Shown here in pieces: positions 20,617 to 32,494 of a DNA stretch of 64,000 nt. This DNA comes from Hanleya hanleyi. Its lineage: Eukaryota; Mollusca; Polyplacophora; Lepidopleurida; Hanleyidae. The notes beneath the pieces are model-generated. The model was not told the DNA's origin. It did no database searches and saw nothing but the letters and a program-made list of their open reading frames with translations. A program made the translations under genes and the position numbers. Position 1 is the stretch's first letter; each line of letters opens with the position of its first letter. The DNA lies in assembly GCA_036873755.1 (NCBI GenBank), contig JAVTVY010025122.1, positions 1-64,000 of the forward strand, written 5' to 3'.

Positions 20617-21420
20617 CCTCAGTTTAATATACGACAATGCCGATTATAAAATTCGGTAAGCACGTAAAAGATTGTACAGATGCTGGTGACTTTGACACCC
20701 TTTAAGAGAAATAGTATGGTATCACTAACGATCTCAGACAATATTCAATTCTTTCGATTTTGAACAGGTTAAGGAAAACTACCTCTCTATAATGGAGATA
20801 AATGGGCCATTTTAGCTGAATAACTTAAATTATTCACCATAACACTCCGAAATATTCAGGCGACTGATATATCGTTAAATGTCGTAACAGTGATTTCCGA
20901 TGCAAATTTGCATGGCCTAATTTTTAATATAGAGCAAAACATGTGGTATATTATTGTGCAACTTAGAGGACAATTTGCGTTTTTAATACAACCCGGTACG
21001 GATTTATATGTCCATGGTTGCCTATGGCGGATGTCGCTTTGTTCGATATATTTTTGACTATATTGAGATATTCTTGACTGTGCTGAGCAAAAGCGTCCAT
21101 TTTAGAGAGGTACTAGGTCGAGAAACACTAGCTTCGGAGCCAATCCTGATGAGACATTGTTACGCATACTTTACCAGTTTGCGATGTTGAAACATTATTA
21201 TCAGTTCCATTATATATATTTTATGCTACATATTATCACTCATTGCCATGAGAAATGCTCATTAAATTTGCACACTACACCATGTATATAAGATATATAA
21301 GATATATATATCCACCAAATCTGAAATTTTCGTTACCCCGCCAAGGGTATCACAGGTTAACTTTAATATGTGAGCTATATATGCAGTTGTGAATTCTTCG
21401 TTCTGTTTGACGCGATGCTG
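20617..21420. other. No gene recognised
   Basis: AT-rich flank downstream of the + gene with TATATA runs at about 20400-20420 and 21290-21310. I see no convincing ORF or element. Confidence 0.4.
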
Positions 21421-21423
21421 CTA

Positions 21424-21510
21424 AACCCACGAACAAGCCTGATGGGTGACACTCGCGCCGTCAGCGGGATTCGAGCCCACGACCTTTCCTGCCGAATGGG
21501 CGATATTATT
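21424..21510 (-). mobile_element. tRNA-like SINE head fragment
   Basis: On the minus strand GTGGGCTCGAATCCCGC (about 21465-21481) matches a Pol III B box (GGTTCGANTCC-like). It sits in the usual mollusc SINE context, CAC.ACCTT / GTGTCACCCATC. There is no cloverleaf, so it is not a tRNA gene. Confidence 0.45.
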
Positions 21511-21778
21511 AGTGGTTTATGTATTGTTCTCCATATCAGATTATTTCATGCAATCATCTTATTGATTCAAATGTTATCGATTCCAACGCCAGTTGCATAA
21601 TCATGTCACAAGGACAGAGATCGTGAGTGAGCACTGGGACAATTACAACACATATAAGGGAAGTGGGAAGAGGTGCCGACATACTGACTGCGTCACATGA
21701 CTTCACAGAATAGTCTTCTGGTTAACCTATTCTAAAGCACATACCAAGAATCTAACGATTCAACCAAGGAGTCATATC

Positions 21779-21860
21779 GGCTGAGTCGTCAAAGCTCAAT
21801 CGATGGATCAGCTTCGCGTACAAGAGATGTCGTGGGTCCGAATCCTGGTTACGGCTGATT
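21779..21860 (+). mobile_element. tRNA-like SINE head fragment
   Basis: GGCTGAGTCGTC (A-box-like, from 21779) is followed about 45 bp on by GTGGGTCCGAATCCTGG (B box, ~21833-21849). The tail is not clear. It is inferred to be a tRNA-derived SINE remnant. Confidence 0.45.
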
Positions 21861-22094
21861 TATTCTGTATTGAAAACTATTTCAGTCAGTTCAATGGGGT
21901 TATTCTCCACACCAATAACATAGCAATACTATTTACAAGTATTAACTGTATGCTATATTTGAAGGAGTTAACAGAAGAAAAATATAGTAGTAGATCGTTG
22001 CTATCTGTTTTCACGATGCACTGCTTATTGTTGGTGTGAATAAATTTAACGAAGAACAGTTGTCATCAGCTCCGAGTATCATGTCTCAAAAATC

Positions 22095-22510
22095 TCCCCT
22101 TAACGAGAGCCACGTGCCCATTGGACTGAGTGATGCAATAAGAACTGTCACGCTTAACACATATTTAGAAAACAACATTTATTCATCCAAGACAAAGCGG
22201 TGTTTACAAATGAGTTTCGTTCCAACATGTACCAGGATCGATTCGTCAAGCGAACGACATCCCCACGTTGCATCGAGGGAGATTGTACCTCTCCTTAATA
22301 AGCGCCACACCCGACGAAAGGTGGCCCATTGAACTGAAAATGCAATAAAAACTGTCACTGACACAACATGAGGGGAAAGATTTCCTCATCTCATTTCCTC
22401 ACCTTGTTTACGAATAAGTCTCGTTCCTGTATGCAACATGATCGATTCGTCCAGTTGACGGCGATGCTCCCATCGAAATCTTCACGCCATTGTTAGAAAT
22501 ATTAACAGTC
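22095..22510 (+). repeat. Diverged ~208-bp tandem duplication
   Basis: GCCCATTGGACTGAGTGATG at 22116 corresponds to GCCCATTGAACTGAAAATG at 22324. GATCGATTCGTCAAGCGAAC corresponds to GATCGATTCGTCCAGTTGAC. The 98-codon ORF covering unit one is not kept open in unit two, so it is probably not coding. Confidence 0.6.
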
Positions 22511-23573
22511 CAGTTGGTAGCACATTACATATTACAAACATTTCTAATAAGAAATATGTTTGATAGAACCACAGGATTGTTGTAAGTATAATAAAATGTA
22601 TTTTATTCTAATGAACCAAATTCTTTGCTGAATAGCTATATATGTATATGTATGTCTATAACCTTGTACAGACTAAATGTATGCAGAGTGTTGTGGAATC
22701 ACAAATGGATACAGTGTGTAAGGGTGTGTGCTTGTGGGAGTGATTGTAGGAAGCCAATAATATAAAAACTTACCAACTTAATCCTGAAGATGTCATATAT
22801 GTAAATATCAAAAATGGCAATAAAACATTTTGGAAAAAAAAAGGTATAAAATTGCACAAATGTACTAATTTGACGATGGCAATATACAGAGTGACAATTG
22901 TAGAATATGCTGATGTATTTTATTTGGAGGTAAACCATTTATTTCTCGCTTCACCCCCTTTGCTGAAGTAGCAGAGACTTGCGTAGCAGAAACATTTTTT
23001 GACATCACGGTAAACTATAGGTTATTACTATGATTGCGTTCCCGTCAAAATTGTGTTGAAAACATTTTACATGTTAACCAGCTACAATCGAGAATTGAGC
23101 CCATGAGCTCTTCACGCGGTATTGTGCACGAGAATGCCGAACTATGACTGGACAGGCACATCATGGGGTACTGAAGAGGCACACCATGGTCTCAATATGA
23201 AAGTCACCCATCGACATGAGGCTATACGACACGGTTTACTTTTCATACTCTTCATCATGCTGCTAATTGTTGATTTCAAATCTCTGACATGGAGATTCTG
23301 GTTAAATATAGATCGCTTTCAATCACTGTGTTACCATGGTTACAGGTCTGGATGTATTCTTCTTGGGCAGTGAAGTTCGGGATCTGAAAAAAACCCAGAT
23401 AAACTTGTCAATAATAATTCACATAATATTTTTTTCCAGTTCTGAAAGAAGCTAATGACTACAACCGCTACTTGATTTAGACATCTTTATACACTGGGCG
23501 ACTTCTCCCTTCACACTTCGAATTATGCGTGGTATATCAGCCCATCGCCCATTAGATGAAAACCTTATTAGAA

Positions 23574-24172
23574 GAAAACTACAGATAGCCCTAATTACGT
23601 ATTCGTATCTCGCCTAATAGCATTTGCTAGATCCTATATTAAATGTTAAACAGTGTTGTGTTATTATGCAAACAAGGCCATGCCTCCACTCAACGTTTTT
23701 CAAATGTAGAGATACATATCGCATGCTGATAGCAAAATACGAGCGTAGCGTGCAAAATTTATGGAGTACGTTTCGTAGCTTGTGTCTAATTCCGCTTAAT
23801 CCGGGACTACGGGCCGTATGAACCTATGTACCCCAAGATCCTCATGGTTTTCATATGATCAAACACATTCAGATCGTGACTCAGATACATCATTCTCCAG
23901 ATGGCGACTTTACAGCGAATACCATATGGATTAAGAATACGGATTATCGATACGGATTTGACATTTTGGGGACATCTTGATGTCTTGCCGGCATTACGGA
24001 GAACTATTGACCGCTCTCTTGCCGGAAACTATCCTATATTTATGTATACTATGATTTTTTTTTAATTTGGTGCTAATGCTGTTAATATGGAATAGGTATT
24101 TGGATTACGGATGTGGAAAATCTTTAATGGACGACGGCTGAATAATGAATGACGGACCAGACGCTTGTAATT
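23574..24172 (+). mobile_element. 5'-truncated, deleted Penelope-like element fragment
   Basis: A short piece of the PLE RT C-terminus (ISRLIAFAR-like, then YRMLIAKYERSVQ) is followed by the 3' region, ending ACGCTTGTAATT. A deletion joins the GAAACTACAGATA block directly to the TATTCGTATCTCGCC block. Frames are broken. Confidence 0.75.
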
Positions 24173-25971
24173 GACCTCGAATCCATTCGAATTTCGAAGC
24201 GTGCCGTGTGAGTGGATTATTGATTGGCCGTCAGATGCATCTGGTCACCCCTACCGCCATGTTAGGAGGAACGACGTAATATATACTGAGAGATTACTTC
24301 ATCCTACACACAGGCGTTAATGTGTATGTTATGAATGTCGCGATGTGTAGATGAAAGTTAACCCTCGGATTTCAACGCCTACGGTAGTCAGATCCATCAG
24401 TTCGAAGTGTGAACGGAGAAGTCGCCTTGTTTTTGAAGACGGGTTTTAGTTTGATGACAGTGCACACAAGGAGCAGTTAGAAGGAGTGAGCAACTGGTAT
24501 GACACTGTTCGCGTTCTCATTCAGTCTTAATGCATATAATGTGACCATTAAGAATAATTTACGTTCATAATCGTATGATCGTCATCTTGATGGATGCTAT
24601 CATAACAATATGGTGTGAAGCTCATCACTAGCACTTACCGTTCTTCAGAAAGAGAAGTTTGCTGCTCGCTTCTAAAATTTAACACATATCGCAGGCATAC
24701 TGCGCAACAAGAATCCTGCGGACATACTGCCTAGAATGCCCCCATCATTGGTTGATGGGAATTTATGACGAAATGAGAAAACTGGGCTGGAGAGACAGAC
24801 GGGAGGCCGGATTCCAACATAATGTGGAATCATTGAACAATCGCAAGACCCTGCAATCAAGGCGTGCTGTACAGGAAATTTACTCCCAGCAGAACTACAC
24901 CCGCATATATATATCAAAGCAATGCACTCCTTCCCAGTAACCGTGATTGTAGCGGAGTGTCTTCCGAAACAGTGAAAGATGTATCGTTTCATAGCACGAA
25001 AATCGTGTTCTCAGAGAGATATGCTCTTGGTCAAACTGCTATAATTTTGATACGCAGTGATCACGGGTGAATTATGTATCATACCAGTGGTTGTCCATAT
25101 CATATTTGGTTGACCGATTGAAACCACAACGGCGATACATTTGCCTTGGGGATCGCTGTAAGTAGAAGTCGTCCTAGGGTTACTGTAGCTTCTTCGCTGG
25201 TATACAGGTTGACGTTTATTCAATGAAATGTTACAGGAATAAGTGATTAGCAATATTCTTTACAATCCAGTGGATATAAGGGATTAGATTTCATCAGTTC
25301 TAATAGGGCAATAAAATGTTTCAAAACTGAATGATATCCCGTGATGAACTGGAATGGGTACAAATTTCACTGGAATCAATCGAGCTGATTCTTGAACGTT
25401 TAAAACATTAAAATATGGAAGCATTTTCTCGAATCTCCTTCGTCGATGGAACAATTTTGGCGAGCTCGCCATACCTCATACAGTTTGAAATTTTCTTTGA
25501 AATAAAGGGTGCTAGTTCAGAACTATTGTCACCCTTTATCTCTCTGCTTCATGACGCCGTGTCATTGTTGAATAGAGACGCAGTAAAAATGGTTCTGAAA
25601 TAGCACTTTTCTTCAATTGTACAGCATAAATGTTCTCTCAGGTGGGGGAAGGGAATAGCAACGAAAATGAAATGATGAAATATTGGACTGATTACACTAG
25701 ATATATATATAGTCCTCGTCGGTGTGGAATTACGGTTTTATCATCGACTTTGATGTGGTTGTTGCTTTATCATTCACCGCTTACATTCGTTTGATCCCGA
25801 TTCAAAGTCAGAGCAACAGAAGGTGTCCATGGGATTAACGGTGTGTCAAACAGATCTCAGGGGTAAGTGGCAACACAAAAAAGCACTGATACCACAGTCT
25901 AATGAGAAATATGGAATGTACCATGCAAGAAGGTGCTTATTGTTATACAAACATCCGGGTCACGCGGCAAA
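24173..25971. other. Intergenic or 3' part of the minus receptor paralogue; no exon identified
   Basis: I looked on the minus strand for a membrane-helix exon or further cysteine-rich exons and found none. A minus ORF at 25011-25253 (ending ..SSLTKSISL, with RRSYSNPRTTSTYSDPQ) has a tail-like composition. It lacks a clean acceptor in the right phase and is left unassigned. Confidence 0.3.
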
Positions 25972-28900
25972 TTATGAAACAGAGGAATATAATTTGAAAT
26001 TACCTTTTCCCATAGGTGTGCACTTAGAGGCACTATCGAGCTGACTGTAAAGCTCCTCTTCGGTCAAAGGGCGGAAATTCTCTTTACAAACGCATTTTCC
26101 CGCCTTACACTCTTGTTCGTAGGACTGGTGGCAGACGACTTCCGTACCTTCACACTTATCGCCTAGTCCAGCAAATGTTACGTGGCCCGGTATTGATGAT
26201 GGCTTACATGCCTTTCCATCTTCTGTAGGTTCAAATGACATCTGACATTTACACTCTCCCTTTATACATGCCATATACGGGTCCACGCATCGGAAATTTG
26301 CGTCGCAGGATTCACCTAAATGTTTGACTGAAAAAATCAACGTTGCAGATACACACATTTAGTTCCGCACAAACTATCCGACCCAACTCTCTATACATTG
26401 ACTTGAAATATGCTGATTAAATGCAACATTGAAATGGTGATGCAAAAACGATACTAGCGTACTCACAAAAAAGTCATATGACCCCCCCAGGCAAATATAC
26501 TGACTGCATATTTCTAAAAAACATCCCAATTACAAGCGTCTGGTCCGTCATTCATAATTCATCCGTCTTTCATTAAAGAATATCCGCGTCCATAATCCAA
26601 ATATTTATTCCATATTCCATTATACAGCATTAGTACAAAATTCCAAAAGACAATCACAGTATACATAAACATAGGCTAGTTTCCAAGAACTAAGCATTAG
26701 TCAACCATTTAAACTTAGCGTCTCTGTTCTGGCTACAACAAACTAAACGTTATCTTCTTGTGAATTTACAAGTTCAGTATTCTCAATGCGTTTTTCAGTT
26801 CTGATTATCCGATTAGTTGTCCTTTGATTTATAACTCAAAGAAGTTCCGATATTTTTCTCATCAACCCAACGTATAAAATGACACAAGGTTGTGTCGATT
26901 CATTTCAACAAGGATGAAATTACCATATCTGTTATGACTCAGACGAGCCAGAAAGTATACTGCATGCTCAAATATGCCGTTTGACTATGCCCATGGTGGC
27001 AGTTTTGTCCGCATCGTATATGTCCTCACGTATATAATGACACCAGTCTCATGAGAGCCTATACGTATGCCCCGGAGCCGGATCGAGTGTGTGGAGCTTT
27101 ATCAAAGTCAACATAACTATTTTGGCTGTAATACATGTTCCAATCAACTGTATCTCCTAAGAGCTGGTAAGGATCTTCAATAATTGCTAATTTTTTTCGT
27201 GGAAAGTTCAGTGTAATACCTCATGATTATAGACTGGACAGACTCACCTTTCAAGCACTTCGAATGGATGTAATCCGGGTACCAACCAACGTGACATTTA
27301 CACATGCGCATGTCATCAGCACATGGCGAAGCCTGACAGTCGGAATGTTCCACGCAATCGGAGTCGCTGATACAGACGATGTCGATGAACGAGCATTCTG
27401 TTAATAAGCGTTAAGTATTTCACCAGGAGACATACTCAAAGCATATCATTTCTTATGTAAACTATATTTCACTCGGGTGTACAAATACCACGGCATACAA
27501 TCGATAGTGCACGTCTAGGTGGAGATCGCCCTCTCTTGGCAGTATAGAAGGGTTTTCTCAGAGTGAAAATGGAGGGTTTCGCTCTAAATTATTTTTTTTG
27601 TGGCGTACATATTTTATTTTTCTTTATTTTTTTTCCTCAAACGGAACAACAAAATAATCATAGAACACACCAGGATGCCGATCCGAAACGTGTGATTGTT
27701 AGTACCGGAACAGGTGTTGAAAAAATATGCTGCACTGCTGTTTATCAATTTCTGATATCATGTACATCCGCTTATTTGTAATTTGCTATATGTTTATCCC
27801 TCTAGATGTAGCATAGATACGCCAGGTAGCCGAATCGGCTAAAATAAAAACAGTTGATCACTTCTTAGTTCAATTTTGTCGAACATTGACCTAAAACGCA
27901 CAAGTGCAGGTTGTAAGGAGTAGTAATTTTCACACTTTATTCGCTTGAATGACGAAACTATGGTTTACATGAGTATGATTGATGAATGGATATAACTCCC
28001 AACATCTCTAATGTTCCGTGAAATACACTTTATCATAAAATAACAGTTCGAGTCATAAAGCGCGGCCAGTTAGACAGATGACACCGAGTGGAGCCTTGTA
28101 AACCTCCAAGAGCGAGCGAGCTCCCCTAAACATCCAAATTTTCACATGTTGGTACCGTGTGGTAACTGAATGGTAACCGCAAGGAACGGCCCGGAACTGT
28201 GCACCTCAGTACAGCACCATTCAGTACTGACCCGTATCCACCCAGTATCACTCAGTAACTGGTCAGTACTGATTGGATGTACAGTACTGCATGGTAACTG
28301 AACAGTAACCAACCTGTCCCTGTGCAGTACTGCTCAGTTACCACTTGGAATCGGGCTGTTGCTAACTGACATGTACTGCTCAGTTCAGTTCTGACCTGTG
28401 ATTATCACACAGGAACTGTTCAGTTACAGCTCAGTACCTACATGTATGGTGGGCCTTTCCATGCAGTACCGGTCAGTAGTGTACAGTTCAGTACATGTCT
28501 GTGAAAAATTGCCTGTGTAGTGGTGCACTATCGATTGTATGCCGTGAATACTATTGAGATAATTCCTAATTATCGACCCTCGTAGAAAACTGTCCCAGAT
28601 TGCCCAATTTCCCGTTCTTAATTCTTGATGTCTACATATATCACTCAGTCTGTACGATATATATCCATCATAACCAGAAAGTGGCAGCACATGTTTAAAG
28701 GTGAACCGATGGGTCGTCATATGTATGAATAACCGTGTGCCAGTTCGAAATTATGTTCCTGATGTAGGTGCCTCAAATGTTCGACCACCTTTAACGGATT
28801 TTAAATGCTTTCATCGCGAAGCAATCACGATGTCATCATCATATCAAGAGAATCACCCACGTGATAAAGCACCCTGCTTTGGTGTACTGCTCAAAGCAAA

Positions 28901-30462
28901 ATAATGCGCAAAGCACATTGTAAAAGTCCATGATTCACGTGCGACAACATATATGGCGGATCTTCACTTAACATCCTTCAAATTAAATTTTCTGCTGGTA
29001 CATATAATAGGGTGAGATACCACAACATTGATTATTCTACTTGTTGCATCTCGAAGTGTTATCCGGTCAAGCGGAGATGATGTATATCTTTTACAAATAG
29101 TATAGGCCTACCCAGGTCGTCGAGTTGTGCGCTTTCATATGTTATTTCTCGAAATCAACACAGTGACGATACATCTATGTTGATATTTAATGAAACGAAG
29201 TATTGCTGCACTAGTTCCAAGCGAAGTTTTAGACACACATACCATGCAGTGACGTGCATGTGCATGTCACATAGTACCATTGGTATTTTGGGTCTAAGCT
29301 TATAATCAGAACTTGACGTCCGGCAAAATTTGATTGGATATTAGCTGACTGGACGAGATATAGTTTGTGATACACTATAAGATGTTTCTCTAATTTTCAA
29401 CACAAAAACATGACGGTCCAAACAGCACTTCGCCTGGCGGAATTATAATTACCTATGTTCCGCCGGCCGTATCTCGAGAAAGTGGCTACGACCTGGCATG
29501 GCGGGTCATTTATGGCGGCGAATATTAGGAATGTAGATTTCTTAAGATGTGCGCAGCCCATTTACTACATGTTAAGTAAGACTGTTTTAGTGGTTTGTAA
29601 ACTATAGCGCGAGTACGTACTGGCGTAGGCAACGGGTTTTGTCAAACTGAGACAGTTTTTTTAAGTGGATTCATGCATATGTTGCACTCTCGCTGTTCGT
29701 TTTACAAAAAATGACATTTTCAAAACCATAATTAATAGGATAGTTTGAAAAGTCTGGATGGTTAATACATTTGTTATTCAGCTTTTTCCCAGGGTGTATG
29801 AAACGTTACGACCCTTCCTGAAACTCGTACGCCCTTCGGTTGACATCTTTCAGGGAGGGTAATGTATTTTCATACACAATGGGGAATACCTGAATAACTA
29901 GCAGACCAAAGTACCCATTGCTGTTGAACACTTTCAAAGATGAGCATGGTAATTATATATGGCTTTGAATTGATCCAGCAAATACACTATCTCTTTACCA
30001 GACTGTGGGCAGCTGATTTGACAGATAGACGGGCTGACTCATATATCAAGTGAGAGAAGTAGAACTAGCAAAAGCGATAGGATTTGTTCCTAAAATTTAT
30101 TAAAACACGTAGGACACGCCCTACATGGCTGGAAAGAAAAGATGTTGGCCCAATACCTTTTTTTGGGTGTTGAGGACTGGTCAACACTTTAAAGCGATGG
30201 GTAGGTCAGTCAACACAAGATAAAGAGTATTGAACGTGTCGGAACACCATATTTTGGAGTTAAATGATAATTGCCTGCCATATAATGGCGTTGGCCAACA
30301 CGAGTACAGGGTCATGAGACATACTCACTCACTCACTCATTTAGTTACCACCATTTTATTGCCGAGTATCCTGAACACAACTAAATAATAGGTACACATA
30401 TACTTACCTATTCCGAGAAGTGCAAACAACACCACCAGCGAAGTCAATATATAGATGTTCAT
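25972..30462 (-). CDS. Paralogous EB/EGF-module gene, convergent with the + gene (3 exons found, 3' end unclear)
   Basis: The exons are 30408-30462 (signal peptide), 27248-27397 (eight-Cys EB-like module) and 26004-26327 (twelve-Cys double module). All junctions are phase 1 with AG/GT signals. Exon lengths 55, 150 and 324 nt mirror 55, 165 and 321 nt in the + gene, and the cysteine patterns match, including the TEEEL motif that is TDEEL in the other. If the donor after 26004 is not used, the frame reads GNFKLYSSVS and stops at 25972-25974, giving a small secreted protein of ~186 residues. If it is used, further exons must exist that I cannot see. No mucin stalk or membrane helix is visible, so it may be secreted, truncated, or incomplete. 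Confidence 0.75.
26004..26327 (-). CDS. Minus paralogue exon 3: twelve-cysteine double module
   Basis: The exon reads KHLGESCDANFRCVDPYMAC... with CKCQMSFEPTEDGKAC closing the first half. The second half is GDKCEGTEVVC, YEQECKAGKCVCKENFRP, LTEEELYSQL and SKC. The twelve cysteines line up with exons 3 and 5 of the + gene. The acceptor is TTTTTTCAG and the donor GGTAATT. Confidence 0.82.
26529..26684 (-). mobile_element. PLE 3'-end fragment in intron 2 of the minus paralogue
   Basis: On the minus strand this is the last ~155 bp of the PLE family, ending GACGCTTGTAATT. No RT is included. Confidence 0.75.
27248..27397 (-). CDS. Minus paralogue exon 2: EB/EGF-like module
   Basis: The exon has 50 codons, phase 1-1. 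Eight cysteines run CSFIDIVC, DC, DCQASPC, MCKCHVGWYPDYIHSKCLK. The C-terminal C-x-C-x-VG-Y-P-x7-C-L-K matches exons 2 and 4 of the + gene (CYCDVGFYP..CLK). The acceptor is TTAACAG and the donor GGTGAG. Confidence 0.82.
28140..28505. repeat. Cryptic repeat of CAGTACTG/CAGTAACTG words
   Basis: More than 25 loosely spaced words such as CAGTACTG, CAGTAACTG, GGTAACTG, CAGTTACC and TCAGTACC fill the stretch, in both orientations, without a fixed period. It lies in intron 1 of the minus paralogue. Confidence 0.6.
30330..30378 (-). mobile_element. LINE-type 3' tail fragment
   Basis: On the minus strand GGCAATAAAATGGTGGTAAC runs into (GAGT)n. An AATAAA followed by a short tandem tail is typical of non-LTR element ends. 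It lies 30 bp from the signal-peptide exon donor. Confidence 0.35.
30408..30462 (-). CDS. Minus paralogue exon 1: signal peptide
   Basis: The exon encodes MNIYILTSLVVLFALLGI and then the first base of a split codon at GTAAG. It is a strongly hydrophobic signal peptide. The length (55 nt) equals that of exon 1 of the + gene. Confidence 0.82.
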
Positions 30463-30550
30463 CTCTGCACAACACGCTGTCTGAACGTGCTTTCTCCGGC
30501 CGTCTCCTGTTCTGGCTTAAGTATCACCTGAATCAGAAATCATATTGATC

Positions 30551-30981
30551 TAATGGCGAACTCCCACTGTATCTGAAGTTAATCCCTGGACAGAGCTGTC
30601 TTGCCCTGGCGATGGCGACACTGGTGCACAGAATGTGGGCCACTGTGAGCTGTGGGTTGTTCTATTCATCTCTCTCATATGTTTATTACAGGAAGCGGAA
30701 TTTGGGACTTGATAACTGGTGTAAATATGATAATATTTCCGCCATTCCAAGAAAAGACCAAAACGCTTACATTTATCGCAACACTGGCAACCTCAGGTTG
30801 AAAATATACTAGTTATCATCAGTTGAAAAACTCGCTCCATGCTATAAACACAGGGGAGAGACGAAGGGAACAACCCACCCAGCTCACGGTGGCTCACATG
30901 CGGTGCACCAGTGTCGCAGACACCCGGGCCACACAGTATTGTCCAGGGAATAACTGGAGCTATAGTGGGAGTTCGCCATTA
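30551..30981. mobile_element. Inverted-repeat (foldback/MITE-like) element upstream of the minus paralogue
   Basis: The left arm, from 30551 (TAATGGCGAACTCCCACT) to ~30664, is an imperfect inverted copy of the right arm, ~30868 to 30981 (AGTGGGAGTTCGCCATTA). The arms are ~115 bp and enclose ~200 bp of unrelated sequence. No transposase is inside. It sits ~90 bp upstream of the signal-peptide ATG, within the likely promoter region. Confidence 0.75.
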
Positions 30982-31016
30982 AATTAAGCGCAACCTACAC
31001 GTGTACTATCATTCTG

Positions 31017-31263
31017 AAGGCCTTTTCCCACAGCACGCGTCATGGCATGCAAACGACATCTACGCGTTATTATGGCATTTCCACAGCAGGCGTCAAGATG
31101 ACGTGCTGCATCGAAAAGACATTGGCTCTTATATTGTTGCGCGTCAAAAAATGTCCTGTTTTCGCATGACGCGTGCTTTGCGTACTGCACTATTGAACAA
31201 CACGAGGACTAGTTCTCAAATGCTGTTGTCGCAGTCAAACGCGTGCTGTGAAAATGGGCCTTA
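31017..31263. mobile_element. Short MITE with ~24-bp terminal inverted repeats
   Basis: The left end AAGGCCTTTTCCCACAGCAC, then GCGT, mirrors the right end ACGCGTGCTGTGAAAATGGG, then CCTT. The ~247-bp interior is rich in ACGCGT and CATGACGCG. It is non-autonomous; I do not assign a superfamily. It starts 36 bp after the foldback element. Confidence 0.7.
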
Positions 31264-31361
31264 AGCCTTCTTTTAACACAGTACAATGGCCTCTTATTAA
31301 CGGGAATTTCGATCTATCTACCCATTGTGAATTTCAATTCTATATGTACTTTACGAAGAGG

Positions 31362-31660
31362 TAGAGTAGCCGTGTTAGTCTGATGAGATGAAATGGAACG
31401 ATATGCACGAGGTGGAGAAAATTGACGTCTGTCGACTAAAAACAACTATATGACTCCACAGCAAAGAATCCCGCGGTATCGCATATCCAGACCCGAGAAT
31501 ACGGTGGATTCTCTCAGCCGCGTTTTTATTGCAAAGGTTCATGTGAAGATTATGAAGTTTCCACACGGCCCCTTGCACCGGCTAGGTAAAACTCAGGAAG
31601 GGTAGCACCTTTGGGATGGGCTAATCTTTTTAGCATGAGCTTTCGTAGATCAAGAATCAA
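31362..31660. repeat. Unassigned dispersed-repeat-like segment
   Basis: It starts GAGTAGCCGTGTTAGTCTG and ends near GCATGAGCTTTCGTAGATC. A similar AAGAGCTTTCGCAGAT occurs at ~32035. I associate these phrases with widespread SINE/foldback repeats of animals, but I cannot name the family with confidence. Confidence 0.3.
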
Positions 31661-31689
31661 CTTCAACCAAAACAATTATAAGTATCAAA

Positions 31690-31994
31690 TTACAAGTGTC
31701 TTCTCCATCATACATGAACCAGGCGTCGTCTATTAAAATATCTCCGCGCCCATAATCCAAAGACCTATACCATATTCCAAATAACAGCAATAGAACCAAA
31801 TTATAAACAACACTAATAGTACACCTAAACATAGGTTAGTTACCTGCAAGAGAGAAGCGGTCTACTGTTTTCAGTGCTGCCGGCCAGACATCATGATGTT
31901 CCAAAAATATCAAATCCGTATCGCTGATCAGTATTCTTAATCAATATGACAGTCGTTATCTAGAGAATTATGTATCTCAGTCACACTTTGATTA
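31690..31994 (-). mobile_element. PLE 3'-end fragment
   Basis: This ~305-bp 3' region on the minus strand runs from the AATCAAAGTGTGACTGAGATA block to the terminal GACACTTGTAATT. No RT is included. It is moderately diverged. Confidence 0.75.
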
Positions 31995-32494
31995 AAAGAA
32001 TAACAAAGGGTGACTAAGTAAGTTTAATGGTCAAGAGCTTTCGCAGATAGTCAATCTCTACCGCGAGTGTATAACAAATCAACACCAGCGGAAAAAAGGA
32101 CCGACAAAGAGTGTAAAAAGTTCAAACAGGGGGCGTTATGAGTTGTTCAAGCGGTCGCACTGATCGGCAAACTTTGTTCTGTCTGTAAAGAACCCAATCG
32201 TCTACATGCCCCTCAAAACCAAGAGAAGACACGGAGTGCTCACTAAGCAACGTAAAATCGAAATCAAACTGCTCGACAACATGCTCACTTGGATATTCGA
32301 GACCAGAAGTTAATTACCACCAGCAATGTTGCACGGTCTATGATTGTACTATGTACGGAGAGCATATGATAAAAGGCTATAGATAGGGAACTAGACGGTT
32401 GTAAACGCATGCACAATGGAGGCTCGCTAAACCGTGGCAATGAGTAAGTTTTGTCATGTTATACGAGACGTTATTATTTAAAAGCTAGCTACAC

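Noticed and set aside
21465..21849. tRNA genes at the two B-box matches
   Set aside because: No cloverleaf can be formed around them; they fit SINE heads.
25011..25253. Cytoplasmic-tail exon of the minus paralogue
   Set aside because: The composition is suggestive, but there is no phase-compatible acceptor and no membrane helix exon before it.
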